NCBI RefSeq assembly: GCF_000514775.1 | Contig: NZ_AZWO01000004.1 | Span: 238,391 to 302,390 of the forward strand | Source: Salinispora pacifica CNR114 | GTDB taxonomy: Bacteria; Actinomycetota; Actinomycetes; Mycobacteriales; Micromonosporaceae | Reading direction: 5' to 3' | DNA length: 64,000 nucleotides | Shown: in pieces, positions 36,901 to 45,635 of the stretch | Layout of the letters: the number at the start of each line of letters is the position of its first letter | How positions within the stretch are numbered: the first letter of the stretch is position 1 | Made by a program: the position numbers and the translations under genes | Notes under the pieces: generated by a model | What the model saw: only the letters and a program-made list of their open reading frames with translations | Told to the model about the DNA's origin: nothing | The model's database searches: none

Positions 36901-39715
36901 ACTCCAGGCTGGTCTCCTCGGCACGATCACTCACCGTCGGCGCCGGCCCGGTGGCCGGCTGGGCGGGGGCTTCGGCGCTTTCGGGCAGGTGCAGCGTGGG
37001 TGCCGACTCGCACGGACTGGCGAAGAAGCGGAACTCCTGCCCCAGCTCCAACGGCCGGACCAGCCGGTCGTGGAAGAGGATTCCATCGACCGGAGCAGCA
37101 CCCAGGACGTAGCCGGCAGCAGCCACCCGGAGCAGCCCGACCAGGGATTCGTCGTCGGTGTCCAGCGCGATCGCGGGGACGTCGGTGGCGGCCGCGGCCA
37201 GCCCGGAGAGCACCCTGCCGGGACCGACCTCGATGAAGAGGTCGACCTCCTTGGCGGCCAGGACGACGGCCTGGCTGAACAGCACCGGGTCAGTGATCTG
37301 CTGGTGCAGCAGTTCCACCACGTCGGTGTCGGGGGCAAGCGCCTCCCCGGTGACGGTGGAGATCACCGACCCGGCCACCCGGTCGAACCGCTCCCCCGAC
37401 AGCGCCTCCCGGAGGGCGTCCGCAGCCGGCGCCACCAGGCTGGAGTGGAAGGCATGCGAGACCGACAGCGAGGTGGCCCGCAGCCCGTCGGCAGCCGCCC
37501 GCTCGCACGCCTGCCCGACCGCCGTCACCGTGCCGGCCACCACGGTGTGCTCGGGACCGTTGTGGGCGGCGATCACCACCGGCAACCCGGCGACCAGCCC
37601 GGCGACGCGTTCCGCGGGTGCGTTGATGTCGGCCATCGTGCCGGACGCGCTGTGCTCCCCCATCGTCCGGCCCCGAAGCCGGGCGATCCGCAGCAGCGCC
37701 TCGTCATCAAAGGCGCCGGCCCAGTGCAGCGCGGCGATCTCACCGAGGCTGTGCCCGACGGCGACGCTGGCATCCAGCTTCAACAACGACAGGGCTCGTA
37801 GCCCGGCCAGCGCACCGGTGACGATCCGGGGCTGCGCCACCTCGGTGACGACCATGTCACCGCTGCCGGGCAGGTCGGCCCGCTCGTACACCTCGGCGAC
37901 GTCGGAGAATCGGCGTCGTAGGGCGCCACCGGAGGTACCCCGTCCGGAGCCCTGCCCGGGGAAGAGGTAGCCGATCCGGGCAGCAGGGCCGCGTACGTGA
38001 CCGAGCAGACACCGACCGTCGGGAGTGACCAGCCGCACCGTGTTGGCGTCCAAGGCCTCGCAGGCCCGGCGTAGCTGCCGCTCGGCGTCCGCCGGGGAGG
38101 TGACCACCACGGCCGCCCGGTAGGGCAGCTCCCGCAGCTCACGGTGGAGAGTCGCGGCGAGGTCGGCAAGCTGGGCGTAGGAGACGGTGGGGGCGAACTC
38201 CAGCAACCGGCCGAGCCGCTCGCGCAGCTGGGTCGGCGATGCCCCGTCGACCAGAAGGAGCTCCGCGTCCTGGAGCGAGGTGGCGAGGCGGCGCGACCGG
38301 CTGTCCAGCCGGGTCGACCGGCGGGGGCGGTCGGCAGCCAGCACGAGGTGGGTGTTGATGCCGCCGAAACCCATGGCGGTGATGCCGGCCCGCAGCGGCA
38401 CGTCCCGCGGCCAGGGCTCGGCCTGCCGCAGGGCCCGCAGGGCGTCGCCGTGCTCCGTAAACGACTCGTGGGGCTCGACGCAGCCGACCGTCGGGGGCAG
38501 GACCTCGTGGTGCACGGCCATCGCGGCCTTGATCAGACCGGCGACCCCGGCGGCGGCCTTGGTATGCCCGATCATGCCCTTGATCGAGCTGATCGCCGCG
38601 GGTGGGGCATCGGGGTCAGCGGCCCGTCGGGCCAGTGACAAGGCGTTGAGCTCGGTGGCGTCGCCGACCGCGGTGCCGGTGCCATGCCCCTCGAACAGTC
38701 CGACCGTCTCGATGCCGAAGCCAGCCCGGTCGTAGGCCCGGCGCAACGCCAGCTGGTAGCCGCTGACCTCGGGCCGGGTGATGCCGCCCTTGCCGTCGGA
38801 GGAGATTCCCCAGCCCGCGATGGTGGTGTAGCTCCGGTGCCCGGCACGGCTGGCGTCCGCCTCACGCATCAGCACGACCATGCCGCAGCCCTCGCCGGGC
38901 CAGAAGCCGTTGGAACCGCGGTCGTACACCCGCATCTCGTGTCGGGCGAGTGCGCCGGTCTTCGCGAATCCGATGATCTCGAATGGGTCGATGGAGAGGT
39001 CGACACCCCCGGCGATCGCCACGTCGACCTCGCCGTTGACCAGGGCCTTGCAGGCGGTGGCGACGGAGAGCAGGGACGACGAGCAGGCGCCGTCCACGGT
39101 GTAGCCTCCGCCGTTGAGGTCGAAGTAGTTGCAGATCCGCCCGGCGATGGTGTTCGACAGTCCGCCGGCGAGCGTGTCCTCGTCCACCGGCGGGAACGGG
39201 CCCTTGAAGGTCGCCTCGAAGTCGGCGAGGAACTTGCTGAGCTGGTCGTCGTCCCAGTCCTGTTCCTTGAGCGCGGCGGCGACCATTCGCCGGACATAGG
39301 GCCAGCGCAGCCGGAGCTGGTTCGCGCGGGAGAACTCACCCGTGAGGGTGTTTCCCACGACCACGCCGGTGCGTTCCCGGGGTAGCCCTTCGCCCATCGG
39401 GAACCCGGCGTCGGCCATGGCTGACGCCGCCATGTCCAGCGCCAGCCAGTGGGTCAGGTCGGTGGAGCGGTAGGTGCTGCCGGCGACCTTGTAGCCAATC
39501 CGGTCGAACTCGTACCCCTCGATCACCGCGGCGTTGGGCGAATAGAACTTGTCCGGTGTCGTTGCGTCGGGATCCCAGTAGTCATCGAGACTCATCCGTT
39601 CCGGGGGCAGCCGGCGGAACGCGCGTCGCCCGGCGAGGGCGTTCTCCCAAAGTTCTCGCGGGCTGGTGGCGTCCGGGTACCGGCACGCCATCCCGACTAC
39701 AGCGATCCTGGCCAT
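33905..39715 (-). CDS. pksE: Iterative enediyne polyketide synthase (PKSE)
   Basis: A 1,936-residue single-module iterative synthase, typical in length for the family. ATG 39715 follows GAGGAGAG. Domains: ketosynthase about 1-455 (Cys211 in DGACSSS, His344 in EGHGTG, His384 in GHTKAA); acyltransferase about 580-890 (Ser656 in GHSLGE); acyl-carrier about 935-1010 (DDLHLSSI, phosphopantetheine Ser near 968-969); ketoreductase about 1190-1430 (GGGKGI loop, Tyr1348); dehydratase about 1455-1740 (His1478 in LADHRLDG); C-terminal phosphopantetheinyl transferase about 1800-1936 (ACDVE, WAAIECLRKAG). Together these make a polyunsaturated chain from acetyl/malonyl units that becomes the enediyne core, and the protein can activate its own carrier domain. 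Confidence 0.97.
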   Translation of the reverse strand: MARIAVVGMACRYPDATSPRELWENALAGRRAFRRLPPERMSLDDYWDPDATTPDKFYSPNAAVIEGYEFDRIGYKVAGSTYRSTDLTHWLALDMAASAMADAGFPMGEGLPRERTGVVVGNTLTGEFSRANQLRLRWPYVRRMVAAALKEQDWDDDQLSKFLADFEATFKGPFPPVDEDTLAGGLSNTIAGRICNYFDLNGGGYTVDGACSSSLLSVATACKALVNGEVDVAIAGGVDLSIDPFEIIGFAKTGALARHEMRVYDRGSNGFWPGEGCGMVVLMREADASRAGHRSYTTIAGWGISSDGKGGITRPEVSGYQLALRRAYDRAGFGIETVGLFEGHGTGTAVGDATELNALSLARRAADPDAPPAAISSIKGMIGHTKAAAGVAGLIKAAMAVHHEVLPPTVGCVEPHESFTEHGDALRALRQAEPWPRDVPLRAGITAMGFGGINTHLVLAADRPRRSTRLDSRSRRLATSLQDAELLLVDGASPTQLRERLGRLLEFAPTVSYAQLADLAATLHRELRELPYRAAVVVTSPADAERQLRRACEALDANTVRLVTPDGRCLLGHVRGPAARIGYLFPGQGSGRGTSGGALRRRFSDVAEVYERADLPGSGDMVVTEVAQPRIVTGALAGLRALSLLKLDASVAVGHSLGEIAALHWAGAFDDEALLRIARLRGRTMGEHSASGTMADINAPAERVAGLVAGLPVVIAAHNGPEHTVVAGTVTAVGQACERAAADGLRATSLSVSHAFHSSLVAPAADALREALSGERFDRVAGSVISTVTGEALAPDTDVVELLHQQITDPVLFSQAVVLAAKEVDLFIEVGPGRVLSGLAAAATDVPAIALDTDDESLVGLLRVAAAGYVLGAAPVDGILFHDRLVRPLELGQEFRFFASPCESAPTLHLPESAEAPAQPATGPAPTVSDRAEETSLELLRRLAAERAELPMEMVHDGSQLLDDLHLSSITVGQLVNQAAQHLHIPAAQTPTNFATATVGQLAEALDQLTGSGVAAHAEQAGPLLVNGVADWCRAWSVELEEVPLPARSGAVSAGRWQLYATDGHPLAESLRQALQAGGVGEGVLVCLPERCAEVDLQVALEGARAAITAGTGRFVLVQQGAGAAGMARTLRLEAPQVRTTIVDIRPEPGAVDRIVQEVAATTTFSEVHYDEAGHRRVPTLRVLPVQAERNVPVLGPDDVLLATGGGKGITAECALALAGDSGATLAVLGRSDPADDSELAANLDRMRDAGVRVHYVRADVADAEQVRRAVVELVDAVGSVTAVLHGAGRNEPAALTGVTTETIRRTFAPKIDGLRSVLDAVAGDQLKLLVTFGSIIGRAGLRGEAHYAVANDWLAELTEDFGRRYPKCRALCLEWSVWSGVGMGERLSVVETLTRDGITPVTPDQGVHLLRRLIADPQVPAKVVVSGRIEGVDTVRRNRPELPLLRFVDRPLVWYDGVEMVVETELNPATDLYLADHRLDGNLLFPAVFGMEAMAQVAAAVLGREETPVIEEAEFLRPIVVPPQGRTLIRIATLVVEEGVVDAVIQSAETDFAAAHFRARLRFTGAPAPAGPPDEVPDGLPAVPLNPVSELYGDTLFQGALFQRLRRYHRAAARHVDAVVAAVADTRWFADYLPATLLLGDPGVRDALMHGNQVCVPDGTLLPAGIARLYPAGPRLGGAEELRYCAVERSRDGDTYVYDIALRSADGTVLERWDGLRLRAVRKKDGRGPWVAPLLGSYLERSVGDLVGAQVAVTVLPHSATAQPETSGRSEQWLRERRAVTAVAAGHALGHPAQVHYRPDGRPELHGGRQLSASHVSGLTLCTVADRTVACDVETVRDRDESVWQGLLGPFAELARLVATEIDESYHASATRTWAAIECLRKAGLSHRAPLTLLRSDRPGWQLFGSGNLRIATLVATVRNLSAPVAIAILTEGQH

Positions 39716-39819
39716 AAGAGCTCTCCTCTGATGTTTGCGGTAGTGGTACGGCCGGTCGGCACGGTGGCCGGAATTCGGATCTGAGTCCGAAACGGACTCA
39801 CCGCCTCCTCGGGCCGCCT

Positions 39820-40782
39820 TCAGCTCCGTGCCTGGAACTCTGCGGCGACCGCCCGTCGCCACCGCTCGTAGGCGGGGACAGCATCGGGCGTATCGCGCGG
39901 GACGGTAGCGTCGGTCACCTTGGCCGCCTCGGCCGGCGTCATGCCGCAGAACACCGACGTGGCCAGCTCGTTGTGCGGAACGACCAGGCCGGCCCGGACC
40001 CGGGCACCGGCGGCGAAGGCACTGCCCTGGGCCACGGCGGCGCGGTACTCGCCAGCGCGCTCCCGGAAGCGGATCAACTCCGCCTCGGCGGCGCCGCCGG
40101 CGTAGGTTGCCGCCAGGCCCGCCCCGGCGTACAGGTCGGCACGGCGGTGCTCGGGAAAGCCGGCGATCAGATCCGCGACGTGGTCCGCGTCGGTGCCGCC
40201 GACGAACCAGATGGCCCGACCGACACCCTGATCGATCACCCGGACCCCATACCCGGCGGGTCCCTCCGCCGGCCAGGGGAAGGTACGAGGCCGGTACTGG
40301 CGGTGCACGTACCGCTCGGTGTGGAAGTACGCCTGGTGGAAGCCGTAGCCGTCGAGGACCAGCCAGCGCAGCAGCGGGTCCGGCGCGTAGAGCTGGCTCC
40401 AGCGAACCCGCGGTAGCCGCGCCATGGCCCACCCCACTCCGACGTACGCCATGTAGACGTGCCGGTCACCCCGGCCATCGAGCAGGTCCGGCACATGTCG
40501 GGGACGCCCCAGGCGCAACCCGTCCCGGACCGCGAAGCCCATCGCCGCACCCTCATACGCGAAGCCCCGAAAACGGATAGGAATGGTTTCCAGACGGGCT
40601 TCGACGGTGGCAACGTCCGGTCCTTCGGCGGCAAACCCATAGCCGGACAGAAACGATGAGCCGACGGTCTCCAGCAGCGTCCGCGATTCTTCGTTTTTGA
40701 CCCGGAAACCGCGAACGTCCAGCTTGGTCTGGGAAATGTTCGGCGTCAGAATCCTGCGACGCAGACCACGGAGGTTCCGCAT
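39820..40782 (-). CDS. DUF1702 enediyne-conserved protein, paralogue 1
   Basis: A 320-residue soluble protein without signal or membrane segment. DUF1702 marks are GFAYEGAAMGFAV, GDRHVYMAYVGVGWAMARLPR, WLVLDGYGFHQAYFHTERYV, DQGVGRAIWFVGG and LYAGAGLAATYAGG. It is encoded immediately upstream of the PKS in the same operon. DUF1702 proteins occur with enediyne PKSs but have no known reaction. It is clearly homologous to the next gene over its whole length, so the pair arose by duplication or works as a heteromer. Confidence 0.88.
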   Translation of the reverse strand: MRNLRGLRRRILTPNISQTKLDVRGFRVKNEESRTLLETVGSSFLSGYGFAAEGPDVATVEARLETIPIRFRGFAYEGAAMGFAVRDGLRLGRPRHVPDLLDGRGDRHVYMAYVGVGWAMARLPRVRWSQLYAPDPLLRWLVLDGYGFHQAYFHTERYVHRQYRPRTFPWPAEGPAGYGVRVIDQGVGRAIWFVGGTDADHVADLIAGFPEHRRADLYAGAGLAATYAGGAAEAELIRFRERAGEYRAAVAQGSAFAAGARVRAGLVVPHNELATSVFCGMTPAEAAKVTDATVPRDTPDAVPAYERWRRAVAAEFQARS

Positions 40783-40945
40783 TGGCACTTGCCCCCAAGA
40801 AGAGTGGATGTGACAGCCGACCCGCTTATGGCCGTCCATTTCGATGATGGCAAAGGCAATCGTCGTGATGTTCTTCAACCGTGCGGACCCGGGCGCGGCT
40901 CGGGCACATCCGCCGCAACCGGTGACGGGGCGACCTGGCTCCGGG

Positions 40946-41935
40946 TCAGGGCCGTGCCGCATCGGCCGGCACCAGGCGCGCGCGCAGCGTGCGGCGCCAC
41001 ACCTCGTACGCCGGCAGACCGGGCTCGGCCGCAGCGGAGACGACGTCGCTGGCGAGCCGCGCCGCATCCGCCACCGACCGGTCGCCCAACGCCCACATGG
41101 CGACCTCACTGTGCTCGGGCACGTACCCGGCATGGCTGCGGGCCTTGGCCGCGAACGCCGCCCCCTGGGCGAGGTCGCCGGCGTACGGACCGGCGGCCCG
41201 GCGGATCGCGGCCAGGTCGGCCGACGTGCCGCCACCGGCGAAGGTCGCCGCGAGGCCGACCCCGCTCCACAGGTCACCGTGCCGCTGCTCGGCGAAGGCG
41301 TGCAGCGCGGCGGTGACGTCGGCGGTCCGTCCCCCGTGGATGAACCACAGCGCCCGACCGATCCCCTGGTCCACTGCCCGGGCGAAGTAGTCCGCGTGGC
41401 CCTGCCACGGATACGCCCGCAGGCGGTCCTGCCGGGTGACGTAGCGCTCAACGTCGAAATAGGCGCGATCAAAGCCGTAGCCATCGACGGCCAGCCACGT
41501 CATCGTCGGGTGATACGGGGAGCCGGTGAGATCGGGCACCACGTGCCGCCACAGCCGGCGGGGCAGTCGAGCCATCGCGAACCCGATGCCGATATAGGCG
41601 AGGAAGAGGTGTCGGTCACCGGCTCCGCGCAACAGGTTCCGGGTACGGGTGCCCCGGCCCGGCGGCAGCACGTCGAGGAGCGTGTAGGCCATCGTGGCGC
41701 CCTCGTAGGCGAAGCCGGCCAACTCTCCGTCAACGAGGTCGAGCCGACGCTCCAGCTCCCACAGGTCGCGGGTGTCGATACCCCACTCGAAACCGCAGAT
41801 CACCGACTGCGGGACCGCCTCCAGTCGGCGGGTCACCGGCGACGGCTCCCCCGGAAAGCCACGGCGGGCGAAGGAGACCTCGGCCAGCGACGGCGACATG
41901 AGCAGGCGACGCACCGAACCCAGCACGCTCGGCAT
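40946..41935 (-). CDS. DUF1702 enediyne-conserved protein, paralogue 2
   Basis: A 329-residue DUF1702 protein starting at ATG 41935 with GAGAGGGAGA upstream. The same blocks appear as in its neighbour: GFAYEGATMAYTL, GDRHLFLAYIGIGFAMARLPR, WLAVDGYGFDRAYFDVERYV, DQGIGRALWFIHGG and LWSGVGLAATFAGG. It is the first gene of the core operon, divergent from the plus-strand SDR operon, with 169 bases between starts that must hold both promoters. The reaction is unknown. Confidence 0.88.
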   Translation of the reverse strand: MPSVLGSVRRLLMSPSLAEVSFARRGFPGEPSPVTRRLEAVPQSVICGFEWGIDTRDLWELERRLDLVDGELAGFAYEGATMAYTLLDVLPPGRGTRTRNLLRGAGDRHLFLAYIGIGFAMARLPRRLWRHVVPDLTGSPYHPTMTWLAVDGYGFDRAYFDVERYVTRQDRLRAYPWQGHADYFARAVDQGIGRALWFIHGGRTADVTAALHAFAEQRHGDLWSGVGLAATFAGGGTSADLAAIRRAAGPYAGDLAQGAAFAAKARSHAGYVPEHSEVAMWALGDRSVADAARLASDVVSAAAEPGLPAYEVWRRTLRARLVPADAARP

Positions 41936-42104
41936 GGCAGTCTCCCTCTCGGTACGACGATTTCCGCCGGAGCCGGCGGCGTCTCCATCGTCCGGGTCGG
42001 CGCGGTCCGCGACCTCTTCTGCGTTGCGCACCCTCGGAGAAGGCCCGTCGGCGCGCCGGGCAAATGATGGATCGGGAGCGACGCCACCGAGGATGGGAGC
42101 GGCG

Positions 42105-43136
42105 ATGCGGGTACTCGTGACCGGCGGGACCGGCTATGTCGGTGCCCATTCGACCGCAGCGCTGCTGACCGCCGGGTACGCGGTGCGGATGCTCGTACGC
42201 GAACCGGACCGCGTTGACGCGACGCTGGCCGCGCTCGGCATCGACTCTCGACAGGTCGAGCTCGTTGCCGGGGATGTCACCGACGCCGTCACGGTGGCGC
42301 GGGCCGTTGACGGGTGCGCGGCGGTGCTGCACGCCGCCGGGGTCTACAGCTTCCACCCGCGTGATCGGCGGCGAATGGCGGCGGTCAACGTCGACGGCAC
42401 CGAGCTGGTGCTCCGACTCGCCCGGTCGGCGGGGATGGACCCGATCGTGCACGTCTCCACCTTCGGTGCGCTGCTGCCGGCCTGGTCAGCACCCCTGAGT
42501 CCGGAGTCGCCGGTCGGTAGCGCGCGGGAGCCGTACCTGGCGAGCAAGGCCGCCGCTGACCGCATCGCGCGTCGCCATCAGCGCGACGGGGCACCGGTCG
42601 TAATCACCTACCCGCTGGCCTGCCTCGGACCGTACGACCCGCACCTGGGCGATCAGCTACGCCGGGTGCGGGACACGCTCCGGGGCCGGCTACCGCTCTG
42701 GCCCACCGGCGGCTTCCCCGTCGGCGATGTCCGGGACGTTGCCCGGCTGCATGTCGCCGTGCTGCAGCCAGGACATGGGCCGCGCCGCCTGCTGGCACCC
42801 GGCCGGTACGTGCGCACCGACGAGTTCGTGGCATCGTTACGGCGGGTCACCGGGCGCACGCTGCCCGCCCTGCGGCTGCCGGCCGCCGGGTTGGAGCCGG
42901 CCGGACGTCTGGTCACCGCGCTACAGCGGTGGGTGCCGGCGCACCTACCCGTCCAGTACGGAGCCATCCACCTCTGCCGGCTCGCCCGCCCGGTGAACAA
43001 CACCGCGACCAGGGAGCTCCTCGGCGACCGGGGCCGGGACCTCGACGAGACGATGGCCGACTCCGTTCGCTGGCTGGCCATCACCGGCCGGTTGAGTGCT
43101 CGGCAGGCCGGGCGGGTCGCGGTCGACAACGGCTGA
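42105..43136 (+). CDS. NAD(P)-dependent epimerase/dehydratase-like SDR
   Basis: A 343-residue extended or atypical SDR. The cofactor loop TGGTGYVG is at residues 6-13, the active-site Tyr and Lys in YLASK, and the Ser/Thr of VHVSTFGALLP before it. It resembles dihydroflavonol-reductase-like enzymes more than sugar dehydratases. ATG 42105 was chosen over one 12 bases upstream for its GGGAG. It is the first gene of the plus-strand operon carrying DUF5987, GMC and AhpD-like genes, so it probably reduces or dehydrates a carbon on the enediyne or a side group. Confidence 0.88.
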   Translation: MRVLVTGGTGYVGAHSTAALLTAGYAVRMLVREPDRVDATLAALGIDSRQVELVAGDVTDAVTVARAVDGCAAVLHAAGVYSFHPRDRRRMAAVNVDGTELVLRLARSAGMDPIVHVSTFGALLPAWSAPLSPESPVGSAREPYLASKAAADRIARRHQRDGAPVVITYPLACLGPYDPHLGDQLRRVRDTLRGRLPLWPTGGFPVGDVRDVARLHVAVLQPGHGPRRLLAPGRYVRTDEFVASLRRVTGRTLPALRLPAAGLEPAGRLVTALQRWVPAHLPVQYGAIHLCRLARPVNNTATRELLGDRGRDLDETMADSVRWLAITGRLSARQAGRVAVDNG

Positions 43137-43363
43137 AAGTCAACCGCCCATTCGACCCGCCCAAACCTGCCTCCGCAACGAAAAAGGTGCACCCACTCGG
43201 CGACACCATCGATGATGCAGTAATTGAGCGTCGCATCCGCTCACCAATCTGCACCTTCATCATTTTCCGCCACACCTTAATCGACACAGGGCTAAGCGAG
43301 AAGCCACCAGAAGTGACCGCGATGCCTCGACGGACGTACACCGCAGAGACAAAAGGGGAGGCC

Positions 43364-43933
43364 ATGCATACGGAAGGTCCCGACGCCGAACAGACCCGAG
43401 TCATGACGCTCGAAGCGTTTGCCGACACTATTGTTCCGGGACAGAAGCGTTCACCCGATGACCGGGCGATCGCTGGCGTCTCGGCTGACGGCGGCGCCGT
43501 CGCCAGTGGGGCACTGGCGCTGCTGGAGGATCCGGCTAGTGGGTTCGCCCTGACCCTGGCGCCACTGAGCACGGCACTGAACTCGCACGCTACCGGCTAC
43601 GCCGAGGCGCGCGGGCTGCTACTCGACCCCGGTGTGCCGCCGTTCGTGGCACTCTCCTACGACCATCGCACCGCCCTCCTGAGCGAACTGCTGTCCCCGG
43701 AGCACGCCGAGCGGGAAATGTGGGTGGGGCTGGCGCTCTTCAGCAACATGGCCTTCGACAGCGCGGCGCACATCGGCACCCACGAGGCGCTTGCCGCCGG
43801 CCACCCAGGCCTGCTGACAATCGGCATTTCCCGGCCCGACGAGGACGGCCGCTGGCGGTTTCCCGAATACTCCTACGGCCAACCGTTGGCACCCCTACAC
43901 CCCGACACCGTCGCCTCCGGGAGCCCCGCATGA
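43364..43933 (+). CDS. DUF5987 protein, partner of the GMC oxidoreductase
   Basis: A 189-residue protein. ATG 43364 follows GGGGAGG at good spacing. It starts MTLEAFADTIVPGQKR after a short lead, a motif shared with gluconate-2-dehydrogenase subunit-3-like proteins that accompany GMC oxidoreductases, and has GVPPFVALSYDHRTALLSELLSP. The stop overlaps the ATG of the GMC gene (ATGA), so the two are made in equal amounts and probably form a complex. The chain lacks a twin-arginine leader, unlike membrane-linked dehydrogenase subunits, so the complex should be cytoplasmic. Confidence 0.82.
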   Translation: MHTEGPDAEQTRVMTLEAFADTIVPGQKRSPDDRAIAGVSADGGAVASGALALLEDPASGFALTLAPLSTALNSHATGYAEARGLLLDPGVPPFVALSYDHRTALLSELLSPEHAEREMWVGLALFSNMAFDSAAHIGTHEALAAGHPGLLTIGISRPDEDGRWRFPEYSYGQPLAPLHPDTVASGSPA

Positions 43934-45564
43934 ACAGTACCGCCAGCACCGACGTACTGATCATCGGTAGCGGCTTCGGCGGCGCCATTCCCGCCTACCA
44001 CCTGGCGGCGGGTGGGGCCAAGGTGGTGGTTCTCGAACGCGGACCGTGGCTGTCCGCCGAGGAGTTCGATCACGACTTCAAGCTCGGCTCCTCGTACACC
44101 CGCATCTTTGACTTCACCGTCGGCGACGGCATGAGCCTGCTCGGCGGCAACTGCGTCGGCGGTGGCAGCGTGGTCTATTTCGCCACGATGCCACGCGCGC
44201 CGCGGTTCGTCTTCGAGCGCCGTGGCAGTATCGGCCAGCGGATGTGGCCCGCGACCATCACCCGGGACAGCCTCGACCCCTGGTACGACCGGGCGACCGA
44301 GGCGCTGCCGGTCACGATGCAGAGCTGGGAGAAAGTTCCCTACGCCGGTGGCCTCTTCGCCGCGGCCTGCGCGCACGCCGGCCGGACCGCCAACCCGGTA
44401 CCGTCGGCAGTCGACGTAGACATGTGCACGAACTGCAACTGGATGATGGCTGGCTGTCGCTTCGACGCCAAGCGCTCCCTGCTACTGAACTACCTGCCGG
44501 CCGCCCTCGCCCACGGGGCCGAGGTCCGCCCGCTGCACGAGGTACAACACCTCTCCCGCACCGACGACGGTGGCTATCGGGTGCACTACCGACACGTTGA
44601 CGCCGAGGACTACCGGATCCTGCACGGCAGCGGCACGATCGACGCCAAGATCGTAATCGTCGCGGCAGGCGCCGGTGCCACGCCCGTGATCCTCCAGCGG
44701 TCCGCGGCGACCCTCGGCGCGATGCCCCCCGCGGTCGGCCGCTACTTCTCCAGCAACGGTGAGCGGCTGAACACCGCCGTATTCAACGAGGATCGCGTCC
44801 GCGAGGTGCTCGGCCTGTCCCGCCCCGGCGGCAAGGCGTACGCCGCCAACCAGATCGGGCGTGGACCGACCGTGGCGTCCTGGGATCGACTCGACCCGAA
44901 CCTGCCCGAATTCGAGCGCTACTCGCTGGAGCAGCTCTACTTCCCGCCCGGCCTCGGCACCATCCTCGCCCAGGTACCCGATGCGACGGGACCCACCTGG
45001 TTCGGCGTGGAGAAGAAGGAACTGATGCGGCGCTGGCAGTCCTGGCTGACCATCTTTACCATGTCCGAGGACGACAACGAAGGTGTCTTCGGACCACCAC
45101 CTGCCACCGGGAACGCCGATCGAATCTCCCAACAGATGCTCGGTCGTGGACCGCTCCGCTACCGCCCCACCCCGAACACGTTGCGCGGCTGGGCGGCCTC
45201 CGACGCCGACGTCAAAGACATCCTGGAGCGCGATGGGCTGGCCCGGGTGATGCCGTGGACCAACGATGTCGTCGGCGCGTACACCGTACATCCGCTCTCC
45301 TCCTGCCGAATTGGCGACAACCCCGAGACGTCCGCCCTCGATGACCGCCACGAGCTACGCCAGCACCCCGGGATCTTCGTCACCGACGGCTCCGCCGTAC
45401 CCGGTGCCCTGACGGTGAACCCGGCGCTGACCATCGCCGCGCTGGCCGAACGGGCCATCCCGGGCATCATCCGCGCCGCGCAGGAACGCGGGGTGCGGGT
45501 CACCTATCGCGGATCGTTGCCGGAGGGCTCCACCCAGGCCGTGCCGGTGACCACCATCAGCTGA
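43930..45564 (+). CDS. GMC-family FAD oxidoreductase (COG2303, Cys-motif subgroup)
   Basis: A 544-residue flavoenzyme. The Rossmann FAD loop DVLIIGSGFGGAIPA opens the chain, and the C-terminus ends with the GMC active-site block HPLSSCRIGDNP and DGSAVPGALTVNPALTI. It belongs to the subgroup with a CTNCNWMMAGC motif (about 155-180), which resembles a 4Fe-4S- or Zn-type Cys cluster, followed by the conserved FDAKRSLLLNYL. Substrates are alcohols or hydroxylated hydrocarbons, with FAD reduction to be passed on. It is coupled to DUF5987 and lies close to the PKS operon, so oxidation of an enediyne alcohol is likely but not shown. Confidence 0.9.
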   Translation: MNSTASTDVLIIGSGFGGAIPAYHLAAGGAKVVVLERGPWLSAEEFDHDFKLGSSYTRIFDFTVGDGMSLLGGNCVGGGSVVYFATMPRAPRFVFERRGSIGQRMWPATITRDSLDPWYDRATEALPVTMQSWEKVPYAGGLFAAACAHAGRTANPVPSAVDVDMCTNCNWMMAGCRFDAKRSLLLNYLPAALAHGAEVRPLHEVQHLSRTDDGGYRVHYRHVDAEDYRILHGSGTIDAKIVIVAAGAGATPVILQRSAATLGAMPPAVGRYFSSNGERLNTAVFNEDRVREVLGLSRPGGKAYAANQIGRGPTVASWDRLDPNLPEFERYSLEQLYFPPGLGTILAQVPDATGPTWFGVEKKELMRRWQSWLTIFTMSEDDNEGVFGPPPATGNADRISQQMLGRGPLRYRPTPNTLRGWAASDADVKDILERDGLARVMPWTNDVVGAYTVHPLSSCRIGDNPETSALDDRHELRQHPGIFVTDGSAVPGALTVNPALTIAALAERAIPGIIRAAQERGVRVTYRGSLPEGSTQAVPVTTIS

Positions 45565-45635
45565 GGACGGGCCGCGGGCCGGGCGGGCCAGCGAAAGGCC
45601 ACCGGCTCGCGGCACCGGGCAGGAGGGAGAAGCCG

